DNA of 64,000 bases from Paenibacillus sp. FSL H8-0537 (GTDB lineage Bacteria; Bacillota; Bacilli; Paenibacillales; Paenibacillaceae). The position numbers were made by a program, and so were the translations under genes. Each line of letters starts with the position of its first letter. The first letter of the stretch is position 1. Below the pieces are notes generated by a model. The model had not been told where the DNA came from. It ran no database searches and saw nothing but the letters and a program-made list of their open reading frames with translations. Positions 63,834 through 64,000 of the stretch are shown here, in pieces. The DNA lies in contig NZ_CP150290.1 in the NCBI RefSeq assembly GCF_038051995.1, positions 2,842,001-2,906,000 on the forward strand. The letters run 5' to 3'.

Positions 63834-64000
63834 ATGAGCAGGACGGAGCATGAGCGCCATCCGTTGCAGACAGAGGCCATTACAAAGAAACGGCTGCACA
63901 ACGGGATTGAAATCTATCAAAACAACGAAGGCGAGACCGAGTTTCTCTACAACGAGATTTTCCACAAGGAGATGTATTTCAAGCACGGTATTACGCTCCC
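63834..64000 (+). CDS. FkbM-like methyltransferase, N-terminal fragment (runs past window)
   Basis: Fifty-five residues are visible. The stretch LHNGIEIYQNN..ETEFLYNEIFHKEMYFKHGI resembles the segment before the SAM-binding domain in FkbM-type methyltransferases of natural-product clusters. The ATG at 63834 has GAAGGTGA 7 nt upstream; 63798 is an alternative. The SAM motif lies outside the window, so the family call is provisional. Confidence 0.6.
   Translation, partial: MSRTEHERHPLQTEAITKKRLHNGIEIYQNNEGETEFLYNEIFHKEMYFKHGITL

Overview
The window looks like a chromosomal segment of a Paenibacillus-type endospore-forming Bacillota. The gene order remA-gmk-rpoZ ... coaBC-priA-def-fmt-rsmB-rlmN-stp-prkC-rsgA-rpe ... 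spoVM-rpmB-asp23-fakA ... recG is the Bacillales core cluster known from Bacillus subtilis. The moderately high GC, the SLH-anchored polysaccharidase and a CUT1 permease scrap of LplC type point to Paenibacillus rather than Bacillus. No tRNA, rRNA or CRISPR array was recognised.

Layout. (1) 1-5.9 kb: end of a P2A-type calcium ATPase, dapF, a fused homocysteine methyltransferase/methylene-THF reductase, then remA, gmk and rpoZ, with an attenuator-like leader before remA. (2) 5.9-19.6 kb: a block lying between rpoZ and coaBC, which are neighbours in B. subtilis. It holds a five-gene rhamnose operon with an ASRT-family gene, a lutABC-lutR lactate-oxidation locus with a FadR-type operator, a GNAT gene, a secreted peptidoglycan-binding protein with 13 tandem Gly-rich repeats, and a membrane J-like protein. 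(3) 20-39.4 kb: the housekeeping cluster for CoA synthesis, replication restart, N-formyl/deformyl processing, rRNA methylation, PASTA kinase/phosphatase signalling, ribosome maturation, fatty-acid kinase, RecG and small sporulation proteins, including the 26-residue SpoVM. (4) 39.7-45.1 kb: one 1779-residue surface enzyme fusing pectin methylesterase and pectate lyase to SLH anchors. (5) 45.5-51.6 kb: a DUF2515 gene, a phosphodiesterase lipoprotein, a LexA-boxed mutasome operon (small unknown gene, UvrX-type polymerase, YolD), and relics of an ABC permease, probably a helicase, and an IS256 transposase. (6) 51.6 kb to the edge: a biosynthetic cluster that continues past the window.

The cluster is the most unusual part. 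It has two free-standing carrier proteins, two different ATP-dependent carboxylate activators (an ANL ligase and an ATP-grasp enzyme), a possible BtrH-like acyltransferase, a UDP-glucuronate-decarboxylase-like epimerase, a GT-B glycosyltransferase, two adjacent radical SAM enzymes with a reduced SPASM-like cysteine set, a one-ATPase/two-permease exporter, and the start of an FkbM-like methyltransferase. No NRPS or PKS megasynthase and no RiPP precursor is visible. My inference is a glycosylated, acylated small molecule built with carrier-tethered acyl or amino acids, with logic resembling the butirosin side-chain pathway but a different gene set.

The window also carries non-coding repeats: three copies of a two-hairpin intergenic element (about 4.3, 16.6 and 32.9 kb) and two related TAGGGTGT-ended segments (5.9 and 17.0 kb).
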